A DNA stretch of 64,000 nt from Kuschelorhynchus macadamiae (taxonomy: Eukaryota; Arthropoda; Insecta; Coleoptera; Curculionidae), in NCBI GenBank assembly GCA_030620095.1, contig JAUTXW010005178.1, forward strand, positions 1,116,001 through 1,180,000, in the 5' to 3' direction. The translations under genes were made by a program, and so were the position numbers. Of this stretch, positions 46,725 through 58,211 are shown in pieces; position 1 is the first letter of the stretch; each line of letters starts with the position of its first letter. The notes under the pieces are model-generated. The model ran no database searches. It was not told the origin of the DNA and saw only the letters and a program-made list of their open reading frames with translations.

Positions 46725-47360
46725 AGGTATATTCAAGTTTTTTAGGCTAATTGTTCATATACTTTCAGCCAGTGCTTATTAATACTTCTGATATAAAAGT
46801 AACATTAGTGATAATTTTTGTAGCATCAAGGGTACCTGTTTAAGGTAAGAACATTAACATACAGTGCAGGTCTTTAATGTACCCCTTCCCTTAATTTTTG
46901 AGCCAATAGAGATAAAAATTTAAAATTTATCATGTCAGTAGAACACCAAATACTAATATTTTGTGATTGAAAACTTTCTGAAAAAAAAATAGGAGGGCAT
47001 TTTTTTGAAATCTAATTCATCCTTAAAGTATGGGGACATTGTAATAACCAATTTCAAAATGTTGGCCATTCATAAAGTGACATGACCTAAAAAAAAATCG
47101 AGGGTAAAAATTCTTGACAACTTACAGACTTTAAGAACATTACTTCTCACGTGATCCTAAATTGAAAAATTGTCATAAGCATGGGCGCTAAGTAGTGAAC
47201 TTTTCTTGTGAAGGTATGTTTTTTAAAGTAGGAAATGTTTATTTTGTTCAAACATGTGTTTACACCCTGTAAATGAAAAAGTGGAATAAGTGCCATACAC
47301 ACTTATAAAAATATTTTATTAATGATTACCTGAGAAATAAAATACTTTTTTTTATTATTA
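46725..47360 (+). terminator. RnrL 3' UTR with poly(A) signal
   Basis: The first AATAAA after the stop codon is at 47336-47341. It is followed within 50 bp by T-rich sequence that could serve as the downstream element. A second AATAAA at 47770 is a possible alternative. Transcript data would be needed to fix the end. Confidence 0.4.
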
Positions 47361-48720
47361 AGTACTTTTTTTTTAATTTCTGTCACATTTAGATGCTGAA
47401 ATTTCTGCCAGAGTCTTGTAATTGTGAAATATACACAATATTTTGATGCCGATAATAATTAGTTTTTAGATGTCGTCAGGAGAGTCAGAGGAATTCTAAG
47501 ATAAGAAGTCATGTTGCTTTTCGAGACCTATGCAAGCCCATCTTAACTGATTGGGAATTATCTATCCAGCAGCATAGAGATTGCTGACTCTTATGAAATA
47601 CTCCTATAGTTATGAACATCTTCTTTTCGCCCGATTTTGAAAAATTAGTGTTATAAAACTATCTTTCTCTCTTCTCTCATATTTCAGGAAATTCGCCTTC
47701 CGGCAGTGATTTTTGGAATTAAACGACATAAGGGTTTAGTAATGCTATAGACTCTAGATTAAAGTGACTAATAAATATTCAGGACCTCACCCTAATTTCC
47801 TAACTAGCTTGGTAATTTTCTGTTTAGATCAGCTTCTTTATTTAGTTCGGAACTTAAAACGTTGATCTTACTGTAAACAGGTTCAAAAAAATAAAGGGGG
47901 AAGGGCATTAAAGAGTAGCACTGTAGATTTTAACCTCGTCAAAAGATTAAAATTCAACATAATTAATATTCTTTTGCCTTTGGTCATTTTATTAGAAGCA
48001 TGAGGCAGTGGTGTTGATCATCACAAAAATTGATACAATAATTAATTACTCGATTTGGCGTTGTGCATTTTACTGAAATGTTAAGTTTAATTTTAGAAAT
48101 GTGTGTAATTTAAATATTTTAAGTGCCTTGTAGTTTTAAGTAGTTGTAAGTATCATTTATATGTATATATTAAAATAAGTAACTAAATTGTATGGTTATT
48201 ATTAGAGATTTAAAATAGTGATATAATATTTTGCATAAAAGTACTAGCTTTACACAAAATTAACCAAATTTCTTACTTAACTTATTAAAGAATGTTGTAT
48301 AGAAATATTTTCTAATTGGATGTGTTCTAAGGTACAGTATATTAAATCTGGTGGTTTTTTTCTGTGTTGCTGGAGATCATTATATGGAGGGTTCAGAAGC
48401 CAATCTGTAAGTCAATCGACGATGGAATTGAGATAATTAGGTCTTTAAAAAACTGAATTTAAAAAAATGAAAGCCAATTTGAAGATAGCAAATAATACAT
48501 TTATTGATAGAAAATAATACATTTATTGATAGTTTTTATGATGTTAAAATTGACACGATTGCCACAGAAAAGCAAAGATACATAAGAGATTCTTCCTGTA
48601 AAGATTATAAAACACAGGTATAAAAACAATGTTTACAACAAGGTGGCCACTGCTAACAACAGAGCAGAAACAATATAAAGGTGGTAAATAAACAAATTTG
48701 ATTATAAATATACAGGGTAT
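47361..48720. other. Intergenic, no gene seen
   Basis: AT-rich sequence with no convincing coding frame. A perfect 22-bp tandem duplication (AATACATTTATTGATAG core) occurs at about 48492-48535. Confidence 0.5.
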
Positions 48721-48736
48721 CAGTGGCGGTTTGTTA
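48721..48736 (+). repeat. Solo hAT-type terminus
   Basis: CAGTGGCGGTTTGTTA resembles the CAGTGGCGGCT termini at 24784 and 59944. The inner sequence differs, and no partner end or 8-bp duplication was found nearby. Confidence 0.35.
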
Positions 48737-48942
48737 ATAAGAGCTGCATCTGCAGCACAAAAAATTATGTTAATTTAGATTTAACTTTTATCTGCATAGT
48801 TTTGTCACTCCGGCAAAGTTCATTTTGTTAAAATGAATAATATATGGTGTATGGGTGATGGGTATTTTGCACTAAATTAAAAGTCGAATGCTCTTCGAAA
48901 AGTCGTGGTAAAACGAATATGTACAATAATGTAAACATTTAT

Positions 48943-49926
48943 TCAAAATACCATTGGGTTTGTGGATTGTTCTGACGATGGATGCCTTGTTATATAATTG
49001 AAACTTTGGAAATTTTTATTTGTTAGATTTTCAAAATCAGATTTTATGGTTTGTTGGTTAAAATTGTGGCTCGTAGTTTTTCTAAGACTTTTAGGGGATG
49101 AAGAATGTGGACTACTTTTTCCTTCCATTGCCTCTGGGTTACCTGTGAACTTGGAGAAGGGAGTATTATGCTATTTGGTTAGTTAAGGTATTTGGGTTAG
49201 TTTTTTCTACATATACATTCTCGTGCAATTGCACTGTATGATGGTGAGAATATCCAACAGAAACGTCGGTTTTTTTCCGAAGTTTGAAAGTTTTTAATAG
49301 TTCGCCCTGTAGCTTTAGCTTTAATATTTGAATTAGACGAAACATTTAATTTAGTTAAATTTGGTGCCTCTGGGATACCACTGTCAAATTTGTTACTTTG
49401 ATTTAATGTTTTGTACTCAGTGCCGCATTCGGCAGACACTAGAGATTGCTGACTAAATGATTTGTAGCTTGAAGAGTTTTATAAGTTTCCATTAAGTTGC
49501 AAAGAACTGTCATTAAAATATTGACGCTGAGAACAGCGACGTCGGCTGACCAGTAAATTAGGCAAATTATTAGGGTTAATTTCATCATGTAAAGGCTCTA
49601 ATTCTTCCCTACATGAAGTGTCAACATGATTTTTTAAATTTTCCTTTTGGGAGTAGCTATTGGCTATTTCTATTAAGCTATTACTTTCTGTTTTTATGCG
49701 CTCACCTTCATAAGGTAGGTTTCTAATATTACTTAGTTTTTCTTATTGCTAAAGGTACTAAGACTAACTACATGATGCTCGTTTTTCAAGTAGTCATAAT
49801 CAAGGGAATACTCTTTAAAAGGGTATTATTTATTAGGGCTAATCCTGAAGGACCAGCCTCAAAGAAAGTTGGGGGTCCCGTGGACTCTAAGGGGGAAGAA
49901 AAGTCGCTGGGCGTGAATTTAGCCAT
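48943..49926 (-). pseudogene. Decayed Ser/Asn-rich reading frame of unknown origin
   Basis: On the minus strand an ATG at 49926 starts MAKFTPSDFSSPLESTGPPT. After several frameshifts the same kind of sequence continues: EYSLDYDYLKNEHHVVSLST, NSLIEIANSYSQKENLKN, VSRRRCSQRQYFNDSSLQLN, SAECGTEYKTLNQSNKFDSG and finally SSPHSSSPKSLRKTTSHNFN, with a stop at 48943. Composition stays coding-like across about 1 kb in shifting frames, so it is read as one broken gene. No domain is recognised; a retroelement gag/ORF1 or a host-gene pseudogene are both possible. Confidence 0.5.
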
Positions 49927-50514
49927 GTTTATTTTTATTTTTACCAAATTTTATAACTGTAAAACAAGTTCTGAGAGTATTATGGGGAAAAGTAAGTCAG
50001 TTTGTTTAAATGATGGTTTGCTAAAATACAATTCTAATTTATATTTATTCAAATTAACTACGTTCAGTTCACCTTACTAACGTGGATGGCGGGTGGATAA
50101 ATTTCTATCATGTATTTACAAATTTTACCAATACCAATACAAATGGATAATAAATAAATTCAAATTTTCAATTGTTTATAATAAGGCACAGTTGTTCTGT
50201 CTGATAGGGATATTTAAAAAACATAATTTTTGAAGCTACACCTTAAATACTATCCTAACCTATACATGCCCTAATTCAGGAAAACACTCAGTACATGCGC
50301 TTTACTACTACAAGTTTTATCTGATAAATTTAGGAACCATCCAATCAAAGAGAGAACCTTCATTAGTCAGTTTCGATATTTCACGATTAGAGAACAGCTC
50401 GACTCAATGAAAGTAGAACTTAAGCTTGTTAGAATTATTAATAACAAATACTAATTAATATGCGAGACAATGCACTTTAAACTAAATAGCAGTAAATGAA
50501 AAGTTATCAGTTTA

Positions 50515-50515
<1 letters not shown>

Positions 50516-50571
<56 letters not shown>
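50516..50571. repeat. (TA)n microsatellite
   Basis: An almost pure TA dinucleotide run of about 56 bp. Confidence 0.9.
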
Positions 50572-50573
<2 letters not shown>

Positions 50574-50579
50574 CTCGTA

Positions 50580-51590
50580 GTATTAGACAAATGTTTAGAC
50601 AAAATTGGAAAACAAAATTCAAATTTAGTTATAGTTTAATGACACTTTAAAAATTGCCAAAAGTTATTTATTTAAAAGCAATAATATTATTAAGCAATTT
50701 AATAAATAAGAGGGTCGCGAACTTGGACAAATAACACTAATATTGCCTACATATGGTTGTGATCAGTAAGTCAATTAAACAATTTATCAACAATTAATTC
50801 ACACTAAAATATAACACAAGTCAGTTACAAAAATGTTTAAATGTTCAAATAAGTTAATAAATGTTTCAATAGTTCAATGAGAAAAAATTATTAACTTTGA
50901 ATATTATCAGTAAGTTCACTTTTTGAAAAAACAAATTAAAGTCAACACTACTGAGGGCTAAGAAATGGAAGCTTAGAAGTTTTCAAACACTTCAAGGGAA
51001 TTAAGTGCACTACCGGATTACTTCAAATAAAATAATAAACACTTGTAAGATTATTAAGCACGAAGGGTTAACTAATCTTCTGTTTTTCCGATTACCCCAG
51101 CAAGCTGTACGCATACATGGTTAGTATGACGTACGACCCTTTGGCGAATCCCACGAGCAAAAATCCTACTTTAGGGCTAAGTGCTATGCAAAATCGCAGA
51201 TAGAAGCTTCGGCGTGCATCCCCGTTGAAGGAAAAATTCCTTATCGATGGTTTCGGTGCTATACGCCTTCACTTTACGAATAGTTTGAACTTATTAAATT
51301 TTGGCCAAAAAGCGCCCTGGTTTTGTTAGCGATCCACGCATTTTGAAAGTATGTCTTCAAACAAAAAATCTCATTTTTGAGATACCCTTAACTTGGAGCT
51401 CTCGTATCGCCCTGTATATGATCTGAAAATTGCAAGTAAGGTTTTTCAGTATCCTCAGTTATTCTCGCACCTGAATACAAATGATGAACAAAAGTTGTCG
51501 AGTGGCTTATATTTTATCCATTTATTGTAAGAAATTAAAATATTAATCCTTTATCACGGATTTTATGTGGAGCTCAGACATCATAAACAG
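50580..51590. other. Unassigned stretch
   Basis: No coding frame. The part from 51090 to 51330 is more balanced in composition than its neighbours and includes several CG dinucleotides. It might be the leader of the minus-strand broken frame ending at 48943, but nothing shows this directly. Confidence 0.35.
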
Positions 51591-51599
51591 TGTTTTTTA

Positions 51600-52820
51600 T
51601 TTCCCTCATAAAAGGGAACTATTTTAATCGTGAAAAAAATCACTTTTTGAGATTTTTTCAGATCTTCACGTTTCAGGGCCCCTAGATGACGACAAACATG
51701 CAATTCCGTCGGTCTGTCTGTCTGTCTGTTCGCGGCGTAGCTGAAAAATTACTTACCCGACTTGACTTGAAATTTTCGTCAAAAATTAAGGGTCATATGG
51801 GGATGACCTGGTAACATTTTGGTAAAAATCCAATATGGCGGTTTAGTGAAATGTTAAAAAAAAATATTAAAAAACTGCTTATCCAATTTATTTGAAATTT
51901 TGCAAAAACATCAAGTATTATGTTAATCAATCAATCAATTTGTAACATTTTGGTACGAATCCAAGATGGCGGCTTGATAAAATATTTAAAAATTCAGCCT
52001 GAAAAACTGCGTAATAGTTTGATTTCAAATTGTGTGCCATAAGTAATTGTGGTATAGGGATCAATTAGTAAAATAGTGGTATTAATTCAAGATGGCGAAA
52101 CAAAATGGCGGCGAAATAAAATGTTTGTAATCGTGAAAAAATCACCCTTCACGTTTTAGCGTTCCTAGATGCCAAAAAATATGTTTCATCAATTCCGTCG
52201 GCCCGTCTGTCAGTTCGCGGCATAGCTTAAAAACTAACCCGATTGACTTAAAATTTTGTTAAAAAATTGAGAGTCATATGGGGATGATCTGGTAATATTT
52301 TGGTGAAAATTGAGTATGGCAAAAATAAAATGGCGGCCTAGTGAAATGTTAAAAAAATATGAAAAAGCTACTTGTCGAATTTATTTCAAATTTTGCATAA
52401 ACATCAACTATTATGTTGGAATCAACTGGTAAAATTTTGGTACGAATCCAAGATGGAGGAACAAATTAAAAAACAAAAACTACTTAATGATTTCAAGTTG
52501 TGTGCCATAACTAATTATGGTATAGGGCTCAACTAGTAAATCTGTGCTACTAATTCAAGATGGCGGAACAAAATTGCGGCCAAATAAAATTTTTGTAATC
52601 GTAAAAAAACACCCTCAGATTTTACATATCTACGTTTTAGCGTCCCTAGATGTCAAAAAACGGGTTTTATCAATTTCGTCGGTCTGTCTGTCTGTCAGTT
52701 TGCGACAGCTTAAATACTACTTACCCGATTGACTTCAAATTTTGACCAAAAATTAAGGGTCATATGGGATGACCCGGTAATATTTTGGTAAAAATCCAAT
52801 ATGGCTGAAAAATGTAAAAA
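51600..52820 (+). repeat. Dispersed repeat family A, tandem array of about 2.5 units
   Basis: Three successive units start with an AATCGTGAAAAA-type motif at about 51627, 52131 and 52597 (spacing about 504 and 466 bp). Each then has a CCTAGATG element, a GTCTGTCTG or GTCTGTCAG motif, ACTTACCCGA, AATTAAGGGTCATATGGGGA and a GGTAAAAATCCAATATGGC segment. Complete units also carry AAAATGGCGGC. Non-coding. The first unit is preceded by a small inverted TCCCTCATAAAAGGGA. Confidence 0.8.
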
Positions 52821-52829
52821 AAACTTGTT

Positions 52830-53045
52830 ATAGTGCTGTATTATTTGGGGTTAAGATCCAGTAAAAAAAACAAGTCTTTTTTTAAATTGTCGACGTTTCG
52901 CAGCTTAATTTGTGCATCCTCAGGACACATAGATCCTCTATCCTGCATGAAACCCATTATCAGTCTTTACCTACTCCGTTGGTGCCCATATATTTCCTGG
53001 ATATTAAGTTTCTAAATGGTTTTCGTTAACAAACCTCTTGTTAGT
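52830..53045 (-). repeat. Penelope pseudo-LTR-like unit (isolated copy)
   Basis: This is the same unit of about 210 bp that occurs three times at 59023-59640: TGTATTATTTGGGGTTA, then GTCGACGTTTCGCA, GCATCCTCAGGACACA, CCTGCATGAAACCCAT and AGTCTTTACCTACTCCG. On the minus strand, CCTGAGGATGCA ... TGCGAAACGTCGAC resembles the hammerhead-ribozyme cores found in Penelope pseudo-LTRs, which is the basis for the name. It was probably once next to the 59-kb array, before the insertions at 53100-58827. Confidence 0.5.
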
Positions 53046-53099
53046 TTTAAATGTGTTCAGATTATATGTTGCGTTTAGATTGACAAAAAAAAAACTTAA

Positions 53100-53606
53100 G
53101 GGAGAACTGCACGCAAAAAGTGAAAAACCAGCGACAAGGTCTAGTCGAGTTGAAAGTAAGATGAAAAGGTACCTACGCATTAAAAAAACCTTCCTGCACG
53201 TCCGACCTCAAAAAAATGTGTTATGTATAGTTAATTTAAATTACATTTCGGTTAAAAATTGGTTGAAAAGGGTTCACGCGCTGCAGAAATACAAAGACAT
53301 GAGTACGATTTACCATTTCAAATTTTGCAGTTACGTAGACAAAGGATCAATGTAAGGCGGTAAAGAGCCATTTTGTGGGAAAAAATTATATGCCGTGATC
53401 AAAAAATGGTCGAAAATGGACAAATCTACTTTTATTTTATAACCTTAGATTTGATTTTTTCATAAAAATTCGCATTTAGCGCCTAACTATACATATTTCC
53501 CTATTAAAATTACATTGAAGCTAATACATATCTCTTATAGTTTTAACATAATATTGCAGCGGCGGAAGCCTTGTAAATGATCCATATTACTGCATGCAGT
53601 TCCCCC
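53100..53606. mobile_element. 507-bp TTAA-flanked miniature element
   Basis: The left end GGGAGAACTGCACGCA and the reverse complement of the right end GGGGGAACTGCATGCA are inverted repeats with two mismatches in 16 bp. They are flanked by TTAA at 53096-53099 and 53607-53610. TTAA target sites are typical of piggyBac and Kolobok superfamilies. An open frame across its left half (53038-53355) begins outside the element and is regarded as incidental. Confidence 0.75.
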
Positions 53607-53840
53607 TTAACCCCTTGAGACCTGATTTTTATTTTGGCGGGATAAAAATTATTTATGTGCAAATAATGAATTAAGGGGTCCCTCTGAAGGGTATAGTGAG
53701 TAAACTAAAATTTTTGAAACAATTTTTCTCAAAAAAAAAACATGTGCATAATTATGCCCAAATTGCTTTAATGCTCAAAAAAATAATACAACATAAACAA
53801 TATAAAAAAAGTAAAAATCCGTAAAAAAAGTAAAAAAAAG

Positions 53841-55469
53841 TTATTTTCTATGATAAGTAACAAAACAGTTTCTCTCTTTTTTAATACACAAATGTACTCC
53901 ACACTTTTCGCAATAGAAATGGGTTTTTTTACAACATTTTTCATTTTTGCACCTTTTCCCCTCCTTGCTCCCATCCAGATGTGGCAAATGATCTAGTATC
54001 ATATTGGACCTCGGGACATGGCCTAATTTCGTCGGTCCATCTTGGAATGTTTGTCTTTGATATTTCAGGCGTTCCGCTACTAGGCCTTCCTCGTTTGGCT
54101 GGAGTTTGGACAGGTTTACCAACTTTCACTAAACACTCCGCTAATCTTAGGCGGAAGTCCAAAAGACCCATCTGCAATTTTTGGGGTACCTATTGTTGTT
54201 TACAGTCTCGTTTATACTCGAACCAGCTATTGACCACAGCCAAATCTACTGCGTGGAATATAAGACGCAGTGTCCACTTTCTAGATCGAATATAAATTCG
54301 GTAGAGCCCAATCATTTGGTTGAGCAAATCCACTCCACCCATTGAATGATTATATAACTTAACAATTTCTGGTCTTGCAATATCAATATACCTCTTCTCG
54401 ATCTTATCCCACCTGGAAACCAAGTCTTCCTCTCCAACACCTACATAATTCGATGCGAGGACGACTGAACGATTATCCATCCATTTTACTAAAGCAATGT
54501 CCCCATTTTCGGTTGTCAATTCATCATTAGATCCCCTACCTCTTTGTTTTAACTGTTTGTCATCCATAAGTGGGGGCTTACTAAATCTGTTAACTCTTAC
54601 TGTGCCAGCAGCATAAATTTTTTTATGCTTTAGGACTTGCAAAAGTTGAAACGACGAAAAATAATTGTCAAAATATAATTTGTGTCCAGGTCTCTGTATA
54701 CGCTGAGAAAGATGAATGACAACTGATGCTCCAAGACCGAATGTTCTCAGGTTTTCTACATTCAAACCAGTGGAAGCCCCCTTAGACAATTTATCGGTGG
54801 AATTTTCTGGAATCTCCAAGTTATTGACGCAGTGTAAATTTGTCCGAAGTTGAAAAAATCTATCTCTGGTCATTGTATCTCTGAAAAGATTTATGTAAAG
54901 GGACTTATTCCAAAATAGACTTACTTTAGGAAATTTGAGGCAGCCTATCGCAATGTGTAATCCAAAGAGACTTTTTAGTTCCGAGGTATTTGTTGGTTTG
55001 AAATGAATGTTTTTTTGGTGGGTATATATATTTGTAAACTCTGCCATTTTTTCAAACTCATCATCATTTAGATATTTTTGAAAATATTCCAAAGGGCTTT
55101 TTAGTCCTTCAGGCTCGCTATCGCTCTGGTCTAATTCATCCCAGACAATATCAGGATTATGAAATTCACGTTTACACCACTTAATTTTATCCTTTTGAGT
55201 TATAATGGAGTTATAGTTGGACTCAGTCACTCTTCCTGCAAATAACGACAATGGAAAATCATCTTCATCTTCCCAGTGGGTTTCAGGATTTTCAAGACTT
55301 TTTGAATCAACTTTGTCTGCGCCTATACGAACAATATGCGGCGTATTAGTTTGGAATTCATTGTCCTCCTCCCCTCCTTCATCGTCGCTCAACTCCAAAT
55401 CGGAACAATTCTCCAGAAAATCCAGTAAAATAGCCGCATCTCCTTCATTTTCTGGGTCATATCTCTTAT
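53841..55469 (-). pseudogene. piggyBac transposase, main exon (inactivated)
   Basis: Acceptor TTTTTTTTTTTAG on the minus strand; the exon continues DKRYDPENEGD from exon 1. An acidic N terminus precedes the transposase domain (LFGLHIAIGCLKFPKVSLFW; HKLYFDNYFSSFQLL with the second catalytic Asp; NHSMGGVDLLNQMIGLYRIY with the third). Between STDKL and TGLNVENLRTFG roughly 60-75 residues normally found in the family are missing, including the first catalytic Asp. Other damage is an in-frame TAG at 54190-54192 and a frameshift near 54000. The C-terminal Cys-rich domain (CKNEKC, FYCEKCGVHLC, NCFVTYH) then follows, with its stop at 53841. Confidence 0.9.
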
Positions 55470-55676
55470 CTAAAAAAAAAAACGACTTATTATAAGCGCC
55501 CATTTGAGTCAACTGTGCAGAATTATGACTACTAATAAAAGCTTATAGGCCTAGTCACACAAAACGCGGTCTGTCGCGGTGGTCAGCTTTCGCGCGATCT
55601 TCGCAGCGGTAAAAAGGAGATATAATGCCACACAGGATGCGACATTTTCTTACAATCGGTTGTGCTTGTGTTTCCA

Positions 55677-55966
55677 ATGTCTAGCTCTGACGAGGAGCAA
55701 ATTCTTCTTCTCTTTGCTCTACGAAAAAAGAAAAGGAATAAGCGTTGGTGGGTACATCCCATCAATAAAAAGAGAGAACAATTTGGTGAATACCACCGTC
55801 TCTGTATTGAATTACAGTCTCATGAAGATAGATTTTTTCAATATTTCCGAATGTCGAGGTTGTGTTTTGAAGAATTACATGACGTTTTAAAGCCAAATAT
55901 TACTAAGTGCACCACTAACTGGAGAACACCAATTCATACAAAAGAAAGATTAGCTGTTTGTTTGAG
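55677..55966 (+). CDS. Harbinger transposase exon 1
   Basis: ATG at 55677 (MSSSDEEQILLLFALRKKKR) follows an in-frame GTG that is not needed as a start. The exon encodes the basic N terminus of HARBI1-like transposases (YHRLCIELQSHEDRFFQYFR, then MSRLCFEELHDVL) and ends RLAVCLR before donor GTAAGT, in phase 2. It joins exon 2 at 57128 across a 1,161-bp intron that contains the main exon of the antisense MADF gene. Confidence 0.9.
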
Positions 55967-56133
55967 GTAAGTAAGACACTTATGAATGTGAAATATACAA
56001 ATACACTTTAATTAGCATATTAATATAAGTACAAATATTTACATTGTTTAAACTTAATTAAAAGGACGAAGAAACGTGAAAATCAACATTGCAATTCAAA
56101 TGTTTAAAAAAATAACTAAACCGGGATTTTGAA

Positions 56134-56954
56134 TCATGTCGCTTGCTCCTTCATAAACATCCCTTGCTGAAAATCCTGAAAAAAGATTTGATTGGCGAGG
56201 CGATCTTTCGCTATATATTTGTAATCGAGTATTGGGGTCCAAATGTGGTGAATATGGACGCGATATCTCAAATCGATGTGCTCCAAATAATGTGAGGAAT
56301 TGATTGAAGAATCACAGGCATATTGTCCCTTTGGATGCTGGGGGAAATGTGAAGAATTTGTCGAAGAAGCTCGAGAATCTGATGTTAATGCCTCTAGCGC
56401 TGGTGGCGATTGCGCTTCTAGCTCTTTAATTTCAGTTTCTGCAAATAATGTAGCAAGGTTTAACTTCAATTTGGCCTGATTCAATGGACTGAATTTTTTA
56501 AAGGTCGCAGCATAGCTCAAAAATAAATGATCAACACCATCAATAACCTCTTTGCTTCTTTTGTTTGACAAGAAGTCAATTACTTTGTCGACATCATCTG
56601 GGCTGTTTTCCGTTGATGGGCGACTGCGGGACTTTCTTTTTTCTTTTGGTCGAGCTGGTGTTTGTAAAGGTGTTGAACATCGTTCTGTAGATGCATTTCT
56701 TTCTTGGGTCGTATCGTCAGACGTCAACAAATTATCTGCTTCAGAGAACTGACTGTCTTCAGTTTCTGTTAACCTTTCTGTAGGTACATTGCTACTGTGC
56801 GAACGTGGTTTAAGTGTGTAATCCAAAAATTCCATGTGGGTACTCCAAGGCCACTTATGGTACTTCTTGGCCTGACCGGTTTCACCCCGTGTGAACTTCT
56901 TGTATCTCATATACGAATCACGTAAATTCTTCCATTTTTGTTTTGCTGATTCGG
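56134..56954 (-). CDS. MADF-BESS protein of the Harbinger element, exon 2
   Basis: Acceptor TTTCAG on the minus strand. It continues the MADF domain as AESAKQKWKNLRDSYMRYKK, then a Ser/Thr-rich middle with basic KEKRKSRSRPS, and ends with a BESS-like segment (DHLFLSYAATFKKFSPLNQA, then KLKLNLATLF). Joined to exon 1 it makes 319 aa plus stop. In PIF/Harbinger elements this Myb/MADF partner binds the termini and brings the transposase into the nucleus. This exon lies within the transposase intron. Confidence 0.9.
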
Positions 56955-57127
56955 CTGAAACAGAAATACATCAATTAGATAAAGTAATTAGATCCCTTTC
57001 ACTTTAAGTTATTATATTTAATTTAAGTTTTATATTTGAAACAGTAGAAGTTAATTAATGTCATCGTTTAAACAACACATTCACTTCATACATACACTCT
57101 ACTCAACTATACATTTTTCTTTTTCAG

Positions 57128-57848
57128 ATATTTGGCGACCGGCGACTGCCATCAGACTATCGCTTTTTCTTATCGAGTAGGACGATCAACTGTATCCAAA
57201 ATTGTAAGAAATGTCTGTCAAGAAATCTGGAAAACACTACAGCCAAAGTATTTGCCAACACCCAATAGAGAAATGTGGTTACAATCTGTTGAGGATTTCT
57301 TGGAATTGTGGGACTTCCCGAACTGCCTTGGAAGTATAGACGGAAAACATATTAGGCTAAAATGTCCTCGTCGTAGTGGCTCAGCTTATTTTTGTTACAA
57401 AAATTATTTCTCTATAGTTCTCCTTGCTATTGTAGACCCACATTACAAGTTTATGGTAGTGGATATTGGCAATTATGGCCGTCACAGTGATAGCGCTATC
57501 TTTCAAGATTCAGCTTTCTATCAACAGTATATTGATAATAAAACTATTTTACCACCAAAACCACTTCCAGGAAGAGACGATCCAGTACCACATGTATTTG
57601 TAGGTGACGAAGGATTTGCACTGGAAACTTTTTTGATGAGACCGTACCCGAAAACCGGGGTTATTAATAATGCAAGAAGAAAAAAATTTAATTCACAGCT
57701 CAGCCGAGCGCGTCGTGTAGTCGAAAATGCATTCGGCATATTGGCTATGAAGTGGCGAGTTTTCTTGAGAGCTATAGAAACAGATGCTGGAACGGCTGAC
57801 TGGATTATAAAAGCAGCATGCTGCCTGCACAATTATAACAAAAAATAA
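57128..57848 (+). CDS. Harbinger (HARBI1-like) DDE transposase exon 2
   Basis: Acceptor TTTTTTCAG; the joined protein is 336 aa. A helix-turn-helix (TIAFSYRVGRSTVSKIVRNV) is followed by the DDE_Tnp_4-type nuclease domain: CLGSIDGKHIR with the first Asp near residue 168, FMVVDIGNYGRHSDSAIF, and RRVVENAFGILAMKWR with the Glu. One extra A in an A-run near 57840 introduces the stop at 57846-57848. The other frame continues TREYAAMETEQQDEP to AAFEVREKFADYFSSL and a stop at 57991-57993. The last 45 or so residues are therefore lost, although the catalytic core is intact. Confidence 0.92.
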
Positions 57849-58072
57849 CACTAGAGAATATGCAGCTATGGAAACAGAACAACAAGATGAACCAATACGA
57901 GCACTACTAAACACAAGACCGACCAACAGAAGATCGAATACTGCTGCGTTTGAGGTACGAGAAAAATTTGCCGATTACTTCAGCAGTTTATAAACTATAT
58001 TTATTTATTTTATTTTAATATTATGTTATTTTTTAATTTATAAATAAATGTACACAAATAAAATGTACTTAC

Positions 58073-58211
58073 CCGTCATGTTTAGAGTTTCTGCTATTTC
58101 CTTCCATGCCTCACTTTTCTTCAAAATGTTCTTATAATTTTTATGTGTTGTGTCGTACAAAAACACATAGCTTCTCACTGTCTCTATAAATATTTCAGTA
58201 TTTTCCGACAT
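58073..58211 (-). CDS. MADF-BESS protein of the Harbinger element, exon 1
   Basis: ATG at 58211 on the minus strand; reads MSENTEIFIETVRSYVFLYD, then KNYKNILKKSEAWKEIAETL and NMT, ending in phase 1 at donor GTAAGT. This is the first half of a MADF domain, completed exactly by exon 2. The 1,118-bp intron (56955-58072) contains the whole catalytic exon of the opposite-strand transposase. It lies about 200 bp inside the right terminal repeat. Confidence 0.9.

Noticed and set aside
53038..53355. 105-codon plus-strand frame
   Set aside because: Starts in the pseudo-LTR-like unit and crosses the TTAA boundary of the mini-element at 53096-53099, so it cannot be an original gene.
55217..55495. 92-codon plus-strand frame
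   Set aside because: Antisense shadow of the acidic N terminus of the piggyBac transposase.
57521..57926. Two minus-strand frames opposite the Harbinger transposase
   Set aside because: Shadows of the conserved DDE exon; the real minus-strand gene uses exons on either side of it.
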